Assembly (NCBI GenBank): GCA_020744425.1
Contig: JAGMUV010000012.1
Coordinates: 682,001 to 746,000, forward strand
Source of the DNA: Dactylonectria macrodidyma
Taxonomy: Eukaryota; Ascomycota; Sordariomycetes; Hypocreales; Nectriaceae
DNA: 64,000 nucleotides
Direction: 5' to 3'
The notes beneath the pieces are model-generated. The model was not told the DNA's origin. It did no database searches and saw only the letters and a program-made list of their open reading frames with translations. Position numbers and translations under genes: made by a program. Within the stretch, counting starts at the first letter, position 1, and each line of letters opens with the position of its first letter. Shown here piece by piece: positions 53,599 through 64,000 of this stretch.

Positions 53599-55538
53599 AG
53601 TCGCCCACCCTAGTTATGGCCCACCCCTGGCTTTGGCCCACCCCAAAAACGCGCTCCGCCGCACGCGTCAGATCCGCGCTACCACCTACAATAAATTGTT
53701 AAAAATCGGATTTTTCACCAATTGACTTACTTTCTTTTGTATTTTCCTCTCCGTGTTCGAAATGCCTGAATATACAGAGCAGGACCTACAAAACGCCATC
53801 GTGGACGTCAGGAATGGTGTTGCCGTCAGGGCCGCTGCCACACGCCATGGAGTACCAAGAGGAACACTTCGCGCCCGCCTTAATGGTGCCCAACCTCAAC
53901 GTACGGCACACGACGACCAGCAGCGGCTCACAGCCAATCAGGAAGAACATCTTAAGCAATGGATTTTGCGGCAGGAGGCCCTCGGTTACGCGCCAACACA
54001 CGCACAAGTGCGAGCAATCGCTAGCAGCGTGCTTAAACAACAAGGTGACCACAAGCCCCTAGGGAGGAAGTGGTCCAGTCACTTCGTGGAGCGCCATTTA
54101 GCCGTCAAGACAAAGTTAGGCCGTCGAACTGACTGGAAACGTATAAATGCGGCCACTCCGGATAATATCAGGCACTTGTTCAACCTATACGAGACTGTGA
54201 GCTGGATCCCTCCCCGGCGGAGGTACAACGCCGACGAGGGCGGCATTATGGAGGGCCAAGGCATTAACGGGCTTGTTATCGGCTCCTCGCAGGAGAATCC
54301 TAACGCGGTACCAGTCAAAACGATAAATGCTCGGACTTGGACGTCTATTGTGGAGTGCATCTCGGCGCTCGGGGTCGCTTTGAACCCCCTGGTCATCTTC
54401 AAGGCCAAAAGTATCCAAGAACAATGGTTCAAGAAGGATTTCCTAGCTAAGCATCCTGGCTGGCATGTTACCTTTTCGGAAAACGGGTGGACAAGCAATG
54501 ATATTGCTGTCGAGTGGCTAGGGAAGGTGTTTTTACCCCAAACGCAACCTGAGAACCCAGCCGATAGTCGCCTACTTATCGTCGACGGTCACGGCAGTCA
54601 TACCTCGGACGAATTTATGACTATGTGTTACCTAAACAACGTTCACTTACTCTTTTTCCCTGCTCATACTTCCCATGTCCTCCAACCCTTGGATCTCGGC
54701 TGCTTTTCCAGTTTAAAAACGGCCTATCGTAGGCTAGTTGGCGAGCATACGGCTTTGACAGATACGACAAAGGTTGGAAAGGCAAACTTTCTCGAATTTT
54801 ATGCGAAAGCTCGAGAAATTGGTCTTCGAAAGGAAAACGTTCAATCCGGGTGGAAGGCGACAGGCTTATACCCTAAAAACGTAGCCAAACCTCTAAATTC
54901 TCGATGGGTCGTGGTGGCTAAACGGCCAGCTATACCACTACGTGTCACCTCGGATATTTCAACACCAAAACGCGGCGGCGACGTCGTAAAGCTATTTGCT
55001 GAGAAGAGCGGCTCTCCCACTTCACGACTGTCTATTCGAAAAGCCGCTGCGGCGTTGGATAAGGTTGCGATGGAGGTTATACTAAGGGACCGTGAGATCG
55101 AACGCTTGCGGGTGCAACTCGCCCAGGCAAAACCGGCTAAACGTCGCAAAATCGTCCAAGATCCGAACGAGCGCTTTGCAAGCCTTGCGCAGATACTTGC
55201 ACAAGCTAATCGAGAGCCTCAACAACGTGTTCGGAAGGCAAGAAATGCGGTACAAGAGGTCATTATCGTGGGGGGGGAGAGTAGCTCTGAGTCGGAAGAG
55301 GAGCCGGCACTGGCTCGACGGTCGGGACGCAATCGGCGACCAACAAAACGCTATATGGAGCGAGATTCAAGTGCAGACGAAGAAAGCGACTAAAGAGCGC
55401 CAAATGCGATTTTCCTTGTATTTTTACCATTTAATTTGACTTTGTTGCGACCTAGTTACGTCGATGTACCAGTTGTGCGATGTAGGCTAAATAGAGCGGG
55501 CCAAAGCCAGGGGTGGGCCAAAACTAGGGTGGGCGACT
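53599..55538 (+). mobile_element. Fot1/pogo-type transposon (1940 bp), apparently intact
   Basis: TIRs of about 41 bp with one mismatch (start AGTCGCCCACCCTAG, at 53599 and ending at 55538) are flanked by TA (53597-53598 and 55539-55540). It contains one complete transposase frame. Confidence 0.95.
53762..55393 (+). CDS. pogo-type transposase, 543 aa
   Basis: Starting MPEYTEQDLQNAIVDV, it has the psq HTH (RAAATRHGVPRGTLRARL) and the CENP-B HTH (LKQWILRQEALGYAPTHAQVR). The DDE_1 triad lies in YNADEGGIM, LIVDGHGSH and LQPLDLGCF. An acidic Ser-rich C-terminal end follows ARRSGRNRRP. It is uninterrupted and of full length, so it could be active. It differs clearly from the two other complete pogo transposases in the window and has its own TIR sequence. 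Confidence 0.95.
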   Translation: MPEYTEQDLQNAIVDVRNGVAVRAAATRHGVPRGTLRARLNGAQPQRTAHDDQQRLTANQEEHLKQWILRQEALGYAPTHAQVRAIASSVLKQQGDHKPLGRKWSSHFVERHLAVKTKLGRRTDWKRINAATPDNIRHLFNLYETVSWIPPRRRYNADEGGIMEGQGINGLVIGSSQENPNAVPVKTINARTWTSIVECISALGVALNPLVIFKAKSIQEQWFKKDFLAKHPGWHVTFSENGWTSNDIAVEWLGKVFLPQTQPENPADSRLLIVDGHGSHTSDEFMTMCYLNNVHLLFFPAHTSHVLQPLDLGCFSSLKTAYRRLVGEHTALTDTTKVGKANFLEFYAKAREIGLRKENVQSGWKATGLYPKNVAKPLNSRWVVVAKRPAIPLRVTSDISTPKRGGDVVKLFAEKSGSPTSRLSIRKAAAALDKVAMEVILRDREIERLRVQLAQAKPAKRRKIVQDPNERFASLAQILAQANREPQQRVRKARNAVQEVIIVGGESSSESEEEPALARRSGRNRRPTKRYMERDSSADEESD

Positions 55539-55540
55539 TA

Positions 55541-56097
55541 CTGTCATCTCTCCCTAGTCTTCATCGTTTCCTTGAAAAAAATTGCCCAATTACATTGCTG
55601 ACCCGTTTTCTTTTGAGGTCAAGCGCCTCGTGGATGCTGGCAAGCTCAAGGGCGGTGATGTGAAGATCTTGGCCTAGGCGTGCTGTAATGACGGCATGAT
55701 GGAGGTGACAAAATAGAGGGCGACAGGACAGCGAGAGGCACTGTCCTGGGCTGCCGCAAGTTTTCCATATAGATGAAGCATTGTAGTCATGGAAAAGTGA
55801 GAGCGGGTGCACACTAGACGGCGCATATGCTGGCCATGAGTCAACTGGTGGTAGACATGATGATACATACGAACCACCCAGAGCACTGCGACTTGTTGCA
55901 ATGTGATTCTCATGTGATGCTCATGTATTGCACAGGCAGATCTTGATTAATCACAGTGTCTTAAAACGCCACCTTCTTTGCTGCAGATGCGAATTCCTGG
56001 CTATGTAATGCTAGAAACCCAGCGTAGTATCCCCATTTCTACTTTCTACGGCCCCCTTTATGCATGTTGACCCTCCTCTAGTTCTGTTCGCCTCCTG
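55541..56097. other. Intergenic, no gene recognised
   Basis: Short frames only. The part next to the pogo may be further LINE relic, but no motif supports it. Confidence 0.4.
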
Positions 56098-59000
56098 TTA
56101 AGCCTCTCTATCTAGAGACTGCCCCAAGACCATCTCGTAATACAAACCTCGTCTGGCCACCAACTCCTCATGCGTCCCCATCTGCACCACCCGTCCCCCA
56201 GCAAACACCACAATGACGTCGGCGTCCCGGATCGTACTGAGCCGATGCGCAACCGCCACCGTCGTGCGGCCCTGGGCGGCTCGATCCAGCGCCTCCTTGA
56301 CGACCTTTTCCGACTCCGTGTCCAGCGCGCTGGTGGCCTCGTCCAAGAGCAGCAAGCGCGGGCACCGGATCAGTGCACGCGCGATGGCGATGCGCTGCCG
56401 CTGGCCGCCCGACAGCGAGAGGCCTTGGTTGCCGCAGGGCGTGTTGAGGCCCTCGGGGAGAGACGCGACGAAGTCGTAGATGTTGGCCTGCTTGAGGCAG
56501 TCGATGATGGCGTCGTCGCCGGGGGTGCCGGTTTCGACGCCGAGCGAGATGTTGTCGCGGATAGAGCCTTGGTACAGGACAGGCTCTTGCTGAACGAGGG
56601 CCATGCCGCGGCGGTAGAGACGCCGGTCTTGGGTCTTGACGTCCTGGCCATCTGATCTGAGCTCGCCCGTTGTCGGATCGTAGAACCTCTCGAGCAGCGC
56701 GATCATCGTCGACTTCCCACAGCCGGATGCGCCAACCAAGGCAACCATCTTCCCCGACTCTATCTTGATGTCGATGTCCCGAAGGACTTGCAACTTGGGC
56801 CGACGGGGATACGCAAACCCCACGGCGTCACATATCACCTCGGGGCCATTTCCTGAATCTGTCTTCTCGGATGAAGTACTCGAGACGTCGGTGTTGTCCC
56901 CCCCGTCATCGTGGAGCACAACCTGCCTCCGGAGTTGGAGGATGTAGTTGATAGCAGTGCGCGCCTTGCTGACACTTGTCGAGTACTGGAAGAACACGGC
57001 AGCCGACTCGCCAGAGAATACAACACCGATGAAGATGATGTAAAACTGCTCAGTGGTGTACTCACCCGTCGAGACTAGACGCCCGCCATACCTATCGAGC
57101 CACGTTAGTATCTTGACCATCTACTTTATGGTGCTTCCCCATGGGAAACATGCTTACCAGAAGCCGAGCGCCATGGCAAGGAGCGAGGCCGACTGGCTGA
57201 GCGCGTAGAATAGCATTTTCCAACCCAAGCTTGCGATGGCTTCATTCGCCAGCCCCTCCAGCGCCGAGCTGTACCTCTCGATGACAGCCCCCTCCAGCGC
57301 CAGCGAAGAAACGGTCCTGATGCCCAGGACGGCTTCCAACGCGAGGCTGCTGCTCTCGGCGAACCGCGCCGCCGTGTCGACGTCGAACTTGTACTCGAGG
57401 CGCACCCGCACGTAGCCGCTGAGGAGGAGCACAGGGAGGGCGCCGAAGACGAGCGTCAGGCCCAGCTTCCAGCCGTACGCAATCGCGAGGATGGCGCTGG
57501 ACAAGACGGTGACAATGTTGATCAGGATTAGCGCCACATTCATTGAGAGCAGCTCCTGGAGGCTAGTCGGCTCTGTAGATAGTCTGGAAACGAGCGAGCC
57601 GGTGCCATGGTCTGGGTCATCAAAGAAAGTCATGTCTTGACGGAGCGTGTTGTTGAATATCTCACCGCGGTAGACCTTCATGGCATGCTGGTGCAAGACA
57701 GGTCAGTATGTCGTTATGCAGCACCAGAGTTATCTCTCTGAGATGGAAATACACCCACCTGGCCGATATTATTAGCTACCCACCCGCCTGCAGCATAAAG
57801 CATCGCGTTGGCAAGGGCAACGACGAAGAACATGAGCGAGTAGAAGTTGCCCTTTTCAACATCCACAGTTGTAAACGCATCCATGGTCCTTGAAAATAAG
57901 ATGGCGATGGCAGGATATGTTAGCCCTACCATGAATGTTAGCAGTCCTTTCTGACTTCAAAGTCGGCGTTACCAACCTCCAAGTAGTGATATCAGGACGA
58001 GAACAACACCATTCGGCCACCACATAGACTTCTGTTCCTTGACCATGATAAAAAGACACTTGAGAAGCCCATAATCTGTAGTGTTCTCGTTAGAGACGTC
58101 GTGCGTTGCATGTGCTGAGGCATGAGATATGACCGTCTCGAGGCGAGTAAGTGGCCCGTCCTTGTCAGCCTCAGCCTCCTCATGCGGAACGACGCCGCCA
58201 TGTCCAAGATCCTGCAGCCTGACCAGCCTCGAGTAAGCTCCACCAAAGTCAATCAGATCGTTGTGCGAGCCTTGCTCGATGACTGCGCCTTTGGCCATTA
58301 CGATGATGTTGTCGGCATCCCGGATGGTGGACAGCCGATGCGCAATAACGATCATGGTGCGGCCCTTGGCAACGTTGTTCAAGGCTCGCTGCACGATCTT
58401 TTCTGCGTTGGGGTCTAGGGCACTGGTGGCTTCATCGAGCATCAAGACCTTGGGGTTGGAGATGATGCTTCGAGCAATGACCACCCGCTGCTTCTGGCCT
58501 CCAGAGAGGGAGGCACCACGCTCTCCGATGACCGTATCGTATCCCTTCAACAGAGGTGAGGGACACATTCAGATGGGAGACAGGTGTGTACAAACATTAG
58601 GGAGGCGTTCGATAAAATCGTGAGCGAATGCTGCCTCGCAGGCTGTGATAACTAGTTCCCGCCGCTCATCCTCTGGCAAATTCGCTAGGTCGGTTCCTGT
58701 GAGGCCGTCGGCGACGTTCTGGAAGATACTGCCACTAAAAAGGGTTGGCTCCTGGTGGTTTCGTTAGGGGGAAAATATGAAAGCATCAACTCATCCTCAT
58801 CTCCATACCTGTTGGACCATTCGGATGTTGGTTCGCAGCCACTTCAAGTTCAATTTCTCCACAGCATGACCGTCCAGAGTGATTGAACCTTCGCCGGTTT
58901 GGTACCATCGTTCCAGGAGACCAAAGATCGTACTCTTGCCGGAACCGCTAGAACCAACGAACGCCGTCGTTTTCTCAGCTGGAATATCCAAGTCAAGCCC

Positions 59001-60751
59001 TTGGAGGACAGAAATATCAGGCCGCGACGGATACGCGAAGCTAACACCACGAAGTCTGATGTCTCCTAGGAAGTTTGGTATCGTTTCTCCTTCTTCAGAG
59101 AGCGAATCGATTTTGGACTCGCGATCAATCATTTGAAACATCTCCTGGGCAGCAGCAGTTGCTTTGGAGAGAGCGATGGTCTGCGGCGCGATCTGCGTCA
59201 GGGCCGTCGCAGCGACCAGCAGTGCAAAGATGACCCTTCATATGGAAAAGTGTTAGCAGACGCAATAGACAAGACAGTGCGAAGGACACCTACGTCACGA
59301 CTGTGCCGGGCTGCGTAATCTCTCCTGTCGAATACATCCGAATGCCCTGCCAGAAAGCCAAACCATATCCAGAAAAAATACAGAAGAACTCGGTAGGGAA
59401 AAGAATGGCGTAGACTAAAGACTTCTTTGCGCCAATCTTTCCCGCGTCGTCGAGAATAGACGTGAACCGCTTAGACAACTTGGGAAAGGCCCAGAAGGCA
59501 TGGGCTGTCCGAATCGTAGCGAAGGCCTCCTCGGCGAGCGAGCCCGAGCGCGAATAGATGTCGAACATGGCGTACTCGTAGCCAATGTCGATGGCGACGC
59601 AGACCATGGTGACGACTATATTGACGGGGACGATGCAGACGACAATCAAGGTCAGTTTCCACTGCACTGCAAATGCGACGATGAAGGCGGCGAAGAAGGT
59701 CGACAGGCCTGCAATGATGAGGCCGAGCCTCTCGGAGATGCCGTGGTTGATGAGGTTCCCATTGGTAGTTATCTGGCCCGAGACGGACGACGAGGGAGAG
59801 TCAAAGAAGGACATTTCCTGGCGGAGAGTCTGCCGGACAAAGTCAATGCGGAGGGCCTTGGTAGTCCTGATGGCAGCCAAGGAGATGAGCATCTGCAGGT
59901 AGGCGGAAGCCAAATTAGACAGGTGCCGAGGGAGAAGAGTATCGAAAGCTTACTTACTGTCCAGATATACGTCAAGGCGAACTTGGCAATGAAGAGATAG
60001 ATGAAGTATAGACTGGGAAGGAGTCAGCTCTCACGTCAAACCATTCAAGATCGGCAAAGGAGGAGCCAAGACGTACCTGTATTTGCCCACCTCGGACCGA
60101 TAGCCTGCCGGAGACAGCTTCCCGTTGACAAAGTCGTTGAATGCGTTGATGAACTCGCCAAAGACGATGTCCATAATCGGCAGCACTGTGCCCGCAGCCA
60201 CCATGGCGACCATGGCGAGGGCGTTGAAGATCCATCCTCGAAGGTCGTTGTATGTGAAGACGCGCTGCAGAGCAAAGTCGTCAGCATTGAGACATGAGTG
60301 GAGATGATATATTGGCTTGTAGCTTCAGAAAGGATATGGCTCTGTTTCTGCCACAAGGTTATCATGTCCATGTACATCGGCTTCAAGTAGGGAGGCAAAA
60401 ACACCCAAAATACGAAGGCACAATCATTGTACCCGGGTACATGAAGAAGCAAGGGATGCCTGCTGTTGCTTATAATCTGAAGTCACAGCACACGACAAAG
60501 TAAAGTGCGAACAAACTCACCAAGTAATACTTAAAGCCCGACTCCTTCTTTTTCTCCTTTGCTTCGCGTCCATCATTTTCATCTTGCTGTACCGGGACAG
60601 CATAGCTGTTGAGTTGCGTCTCAGGCTGCTGCTGCTGCTTCTGCTGCTCAGTCGAGCAGGATCCAGAGTTGCCATTGCTCGATACGTCTTCGGCCGGCTG
60701 CTGTGCATCGTGTAGCAACTTCTCTTGTTGCCCTGGGTGTTGCACAGCCAT
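56098..60751 (-). CDS. ABCB (MDR-type) full-size ABC transporter, 1304 aa
   Basis: Ten exons fit: 60751-60521, 60264-60077, 60012-59958, 59892-59294, 59235-58809, 58751-58596, 58544-57977, 57925-57759, 57687-57158 and 57091-56098. They total 3915 nt with no frame break. Order is TMD1-NBD1-TMD2-NBD2. NBD1 has Walker A GSSGSGKST, signature LSGGQKQR and Walker B VLMLDEATSALD. NBD2 has GASGCGKST, LSGGQRQR and LLLLDEATSALD, with H-loops AHRLSTIRDAD in both. The N-terminus is Gln-rich and hydrophilic. Such pumps export lipophilic compounds across the plasma membrane. The truncated paralogue at 40829-42891 shares intron positions. It is divergent to the RTA1 gene at 62470. Confidence 0.95.
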
Positions 60752-62469
60752 CTTAGGTGTTTGACAAGACGTCAATGCCAGATGATAGATGCGAGTGCAG
60801 ACAGAGAAACAAGAGTCAGTGCAGCTCAGCCAGCCATGTCTTTATATCGCAGCAACACGATGAATACGATGAAATGCGAGCAGTCGTGCCTGGGAATCAA
60901 CCACGTTAGGGAATCAACCACTACCAAGCCGCCCATATCCGTCTTACTACTAGGTATGTACTTGACCTACAACGTACTACGTAGTAGTAGAGATGCAGTC
61001 AGGCAGGGGAAACAATTTAGGCTAAAGTGAAGCGGCATCTCTTGGCCTCACACTTTTCCCCATTTGCTCTTCGGGGTGGGGACGCATCCGCCCACATACC
61101 CCAGTCCCGAAAACGAGAACCCTTGGTCGAACTTGGTCGAGACAAGAGAGAAAAGGACGTACGATGCCGATTGATGAGAAGGGGTGGAATGAATCAACGA
61201 CTGCCTGATGACGAAAGGAGGCGCATCAAGCTAATGCCTGTATCAAATCAAACAGGGCAAGTGTCATCCCGCTACTTCTACCCCTTCTGTTCTGTTCCTT
61301 CCCCTTAATTCAGCCCATCCCGACCCGGCTCCGCCCTTTTCGCCCCGCCTCACCCGGGCTCCACGGGCCCCGAACAGCTGCGCAAAAGGCAGGAGCAACG
61401 GCGCGCGCAAAACCCTCTCTCCCGGCCGCCATTCGCCTTTCCGCGCCATCCGCTACAAAACTGAAAAAGGAGGAAAAAAACTCGCAATTGAGACACATTC
61501 AAACTCGGAGCAGTCCTCCGTCTTGCTCCAACCTCTAGCGCTTATCCAAGCTTGCTCTTTTCTTGTCCTCGCCTTCCTTCCCCCGCAATTGCCACATGGA
61601 GCAAACGGCGAGTCTCGGCACCGCGCCGCCTGAGTCCGCGGGCTCCGACGACCCTACACGTAGAGCTGGGAGTTGGTTCGCGCCCCTTGTGTCATCTGCA
61701 CGGCACTGTTCAGGTCCAGTTCAGGTGTCCTTCTCGATGGGCTGCATGGCCCGACATCCTCTTGGCTTGGCCAGGTTTGATCTGCCGTCGATCGTTGCTC
61801 GCGTCATGGTTGGAGCTGGTCGCTGTCAGCCTTGATACCATCACTTACACCGTCATGACATACCGTCACGATACACCGTCACACATACTGCACACATGCT
61901 ACACACGTACACAGAGCAACATGGGCTGAGCATCTGTGTCTAGTTTATTTTTGCGACTTAATGCCCCCCACCCGATGGCCAGCTGTCCACGGACATGGGC
62001 ACGGGCCCCCGAAACGGAGACGGAGCTTCCAGACCGATGTCAGCTCCGGCCCCGGCCCGGCGATGTTCATTGTGACAACTTCGCCGTCGTCCGAATTGTC
62101 CTCGAATCCTCTCTCCGTGTAATATGTACGCGTCATCCCCTTTTCGACTTGCGAGCCACCCACAATCTTGTATTTCGCCATATACGCCATAGCCTTCGGG
62201 CGGCGGGGCGTTTAAGCTCGTATCGTGTGTGCATAGCCAGCCTGGGGTCCCAAGGATCCGGGAAGTCTCTTTGGGCCTATATAGGGACATCTAGGCGCGC
62301 ACTCATCTGCACACTGCTGCCATCTCATACAACGCACACCTGCCGCTTACCCCGTCCCACCCAAAACAAGCGGCACACACCATTAGAAGCATCAAGCCCT
62401 TGCACTACTTCTGCTCAAATAGTACGCATCGGAAGCCCGAAAAGAAGACTCACGCCAGCTACCGGCACC
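60752..62469. promoter_or_regulatory. Shared intergenic region between ABCB and RTA1 genes
   Basis: This 1.7-kb region lies between divergent starts. It is C/T-rich near 61260-61420 and 61560-61620, as in fungal core promoters. Small frames inside lack motifs. No specific site can be claimed. Confidence 0.4.
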
Positions 62470-63280
62470 ATGTCTTCCTCCCTTCCCGACGGCCTAGTTA
62501 GCTTCGGCCCCGATGCCAACTGCACTCTCGATCTTTGCCCACTGGAAGCCAGCATGCTGGGATACCAGCCCAACATCCCCTCGACCATCGTCTTCATATC
62601 TGTCTTCGGCTTGTCGATGCTTCTGCACACGCTTCAAGGCACACGGAAGAAGACGTGGGGATTCATGGTCAGCATGATCAGCGGGTGCATCCTGGAGATC
62701 GTTGGACATGTTGGCCGCATAATCATCCACAACAACCCGTTTGACTTTATTGGGTTTCTCTTGCAGATTAGTACGTGCAAACCTCTCACGATGTACCAAG
62801 GGATGCTGAAGAGCCGAACTGAGGGATAGGAGGAGAGGTAGATGGCTAATGCGCTTATAGTTTGCATTACTGTCGCCCCGGTCTTCTTTTGCTCGGCCAT
62901 CTACGTCCTCCTTTCGCAAGTGTACGCCCTCTTGGCCCCCTCGCGATACTTCATATTGGTGTCCTTCTTCGACGAGGCCTTCCCGCTAACACTCTGTTCA
63001 CCATAGCATCAACTTCATCGACCCCTCTATCTCCCGCTTCAAGCCCCAGCTCTTCTACTGGATCTTTATTCCATGCGATATCGTTTCCCTCATCCTGCAA
63101 GCTGTTGGTGGCGCCCTGTCGTCCGTTGGGACAGACCACGCCGCCGTCGAGGTGGGCGAGAACATCTCCCTCGTCGGCCTGATTTTCCAAGTCGTCACAC
63201 TGGTCGTCTTCGCCGCTTTATTCGCAGACTATGTCGTCACAGCAGCACGCTCGCCGAGCCGGGGCCGTCTTAACAAGTAG
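62470..63280 (+). CDS. RTA1-family membrane protein, C-terminally short (211 aa)
   Basis: Exons 62470-62770, 62861-62921 and 63007-63280 are joined across introns of 90 and 85 bp. It reads the RTA1 landmarks GCILEIVGHVGRIIIHNNPF, ICITVAPVFFCSAIYVLLSQ and FYWIFIPCDIVSLILQAVGG, about five membrane segments. It stops after AARSPSRGRLNK. The family usually continues with two more helices and the RVAE-EGW motif, absent here. A GTAC/ACGT repeat follows the stop. It is either a truncated gene or has a further exon after an unseen intron. It is clearly divergent in sequence from the RTA1 at 37930-39018. Confidence 0.8.
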
Positions 63281-63289
63281 GGATGCACT

Positions 63290-63371
63290 TTCTTGTACAC
63301 GTACGTACGTACGTACTGTATTTTAGCCGCTGTACGTACGTACAACTTTATTGTACGTACAAGTACGTACC
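63290..63371. repeat. TACG microsatellite-like cluster
   Basis: Runs of (ACGT)n appear four times within 80 bp (around 63299, 63333, 63354 and 63363), many self-complementary. It lies right after the shortened RTA1 gene. Confidence 0.8.
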
Positions 63372-63442
63372 ATACAAATTCCCCCCTTCCATTTTAGGCA
63401 ATACTGGTAGTAGGGTTCTCACGGTCACGGTTTTCTGCCATC

Positions 63443-64000
63443 CTAGCCCCCAACCTCGGATTCCACCTCAGTGCTAACCCCTAATATATCACCCGTCGAC
63501 TGTAACACACCCTCCCACTCAAAATCTCCATTGGTCGAGGCCATCACACCATCCATCCAGACCTTCTTGCCCTGCGCATTCACAAACAACTCCAGATATG
63601 AATCTTCGAGTTCTAGCCAGTCCTTCTCCTCAAGATCCGCCTAGCGCTTTTTATGGGCATACTTCTGATCCTTAAGGCGATCTAATACGCGGTCGTTCAT
63701 AAAAATGAAGGCCTGCATGTCAGCGTGCATGGGCGTAAGGCGATTCCGAGCTTTCGTGTGTATGAAACTAATAGCAGAGAAACTTCGTTCCGAGGGTACG
63801 GAGTTCGCAAGCGTGTTCATTACCTTCACAGCCACTCTAGCCAGAATCGAGCCCTGGTTGAGGAGGCACTGCCACGCCATTGCTGGCTTGAAGCCATCGT
63901 CGTATACAGCGCTATGCTTATTAAACAAGCCGTCTGGGCCGCCTGTACGCATTCGGAAGTGTGTGAATTCGGAAAGGGCACGGTGGTATTCGTCGTCATT
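63443..64000 (-). pseudogene. hAT transposase C-terminal part with a nonsense codon, runs off the window
   Basis: From the window edge the frame reads NDDEYHRALSEFTHFRMR, then the hAT dimerisation block (LANSVPSERSFSAISFIHTKARNRL, here given by its core SERSFSAISF) to KDQKYAHKKR and a TAG at 63643-63641. The frame stays open after the TAG for 65 more codons (ADLEEKDWLELEDSYLELF...) to a TAG at 63445-63443. The first TAG is therefore probably a mutation of a longer gene. It belongs to a hAT subfamily different from the others in the window. Confidence 0.75.

Noticed and set aside
61300..61500. Frames in the C/T-rich region before the RTA1 gene
   Set aside because: Low-complexity promoter-type sequence; no domain or splice evidence.

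Overview
This window comes from a filamentous ascomycete (Pezizomycotina, probably Sordariomycetes). Evidence: short GT-AG introns of about 45-85 bp with CTAAC/CTAAT-like branch sites, Zn(II)2Cys6 regulators, RTA1-type membrane proteins, a Dal5-type MFS carrier, and fungal Fot1/pogo, hAT, MULE, piggyBac and Ty3 elements. It is an accessory, repeat-rich compartment in which transposons outnumber host genes and most host genes next to them are broken.

Region 1 (1-21.7 kb) is a nest of transposons. It holds a pogo tail, a piggyBac transposase carrying a 394-bp MITE, and a Ty3/gypsy element whose integrase carries a 413-bp hAT-type MITE. The gypsy 3' end is split by a 5.2-kb element (9466-14679) with 24-bp perfect terminal inverted repeats (TIRs) and a 9-bp target duplication. 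That element encodes a DUF6589-like protein and, convergently, a RecQ-like helicase. The gypsy 3' LTR lies inside a hAT transposase gene, which in turn lies in the coding tail of another hAT relic. A MULE with 88-bp TIRs, itself hit by a 193-bp solo LTR, follows.

Region 2 (21.7-39 kb) holds an apparently intact FAD monooxygenase gene and an intact Fot1/pogo element. It also holds a Zn2Cys6 regulator broken by a frameshift and by a hAT with ATCGAT-rich ends, a second regulator with a damaged zinc cluster, an MFS sugar-transporter fragment, a 771-bp TIR element and an RTA1 gene.

Region 3 (39-64 kb) starts with an ABCB transporter cut at its first nucleotide-binding domain by a second hAT copy. 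After the hAT the sequence is unrelated. Next come a Dal5-like carrier with a one-base frameshift, two intact pogo elements (one inserted beside a LINE fragment), and a complete ABCB paralogue of 1304 aa. A shortened RTA1 gene is divergent to it, and a hAT C-terminal fragment runs off the end. Both ABCB genes are divergent to an RTA1 gene at about 1.7-1.8 kb, so an exporter/RTA1 module seems to occur twice in opposite orientation.

The strongest candidate for something undescribed is the DUF6589 + RecQ element. Its boundaries are fixed by an exact empty-site reconstruction inside the gypsy element. No database search was possible, so family names rest on recognised motifs.
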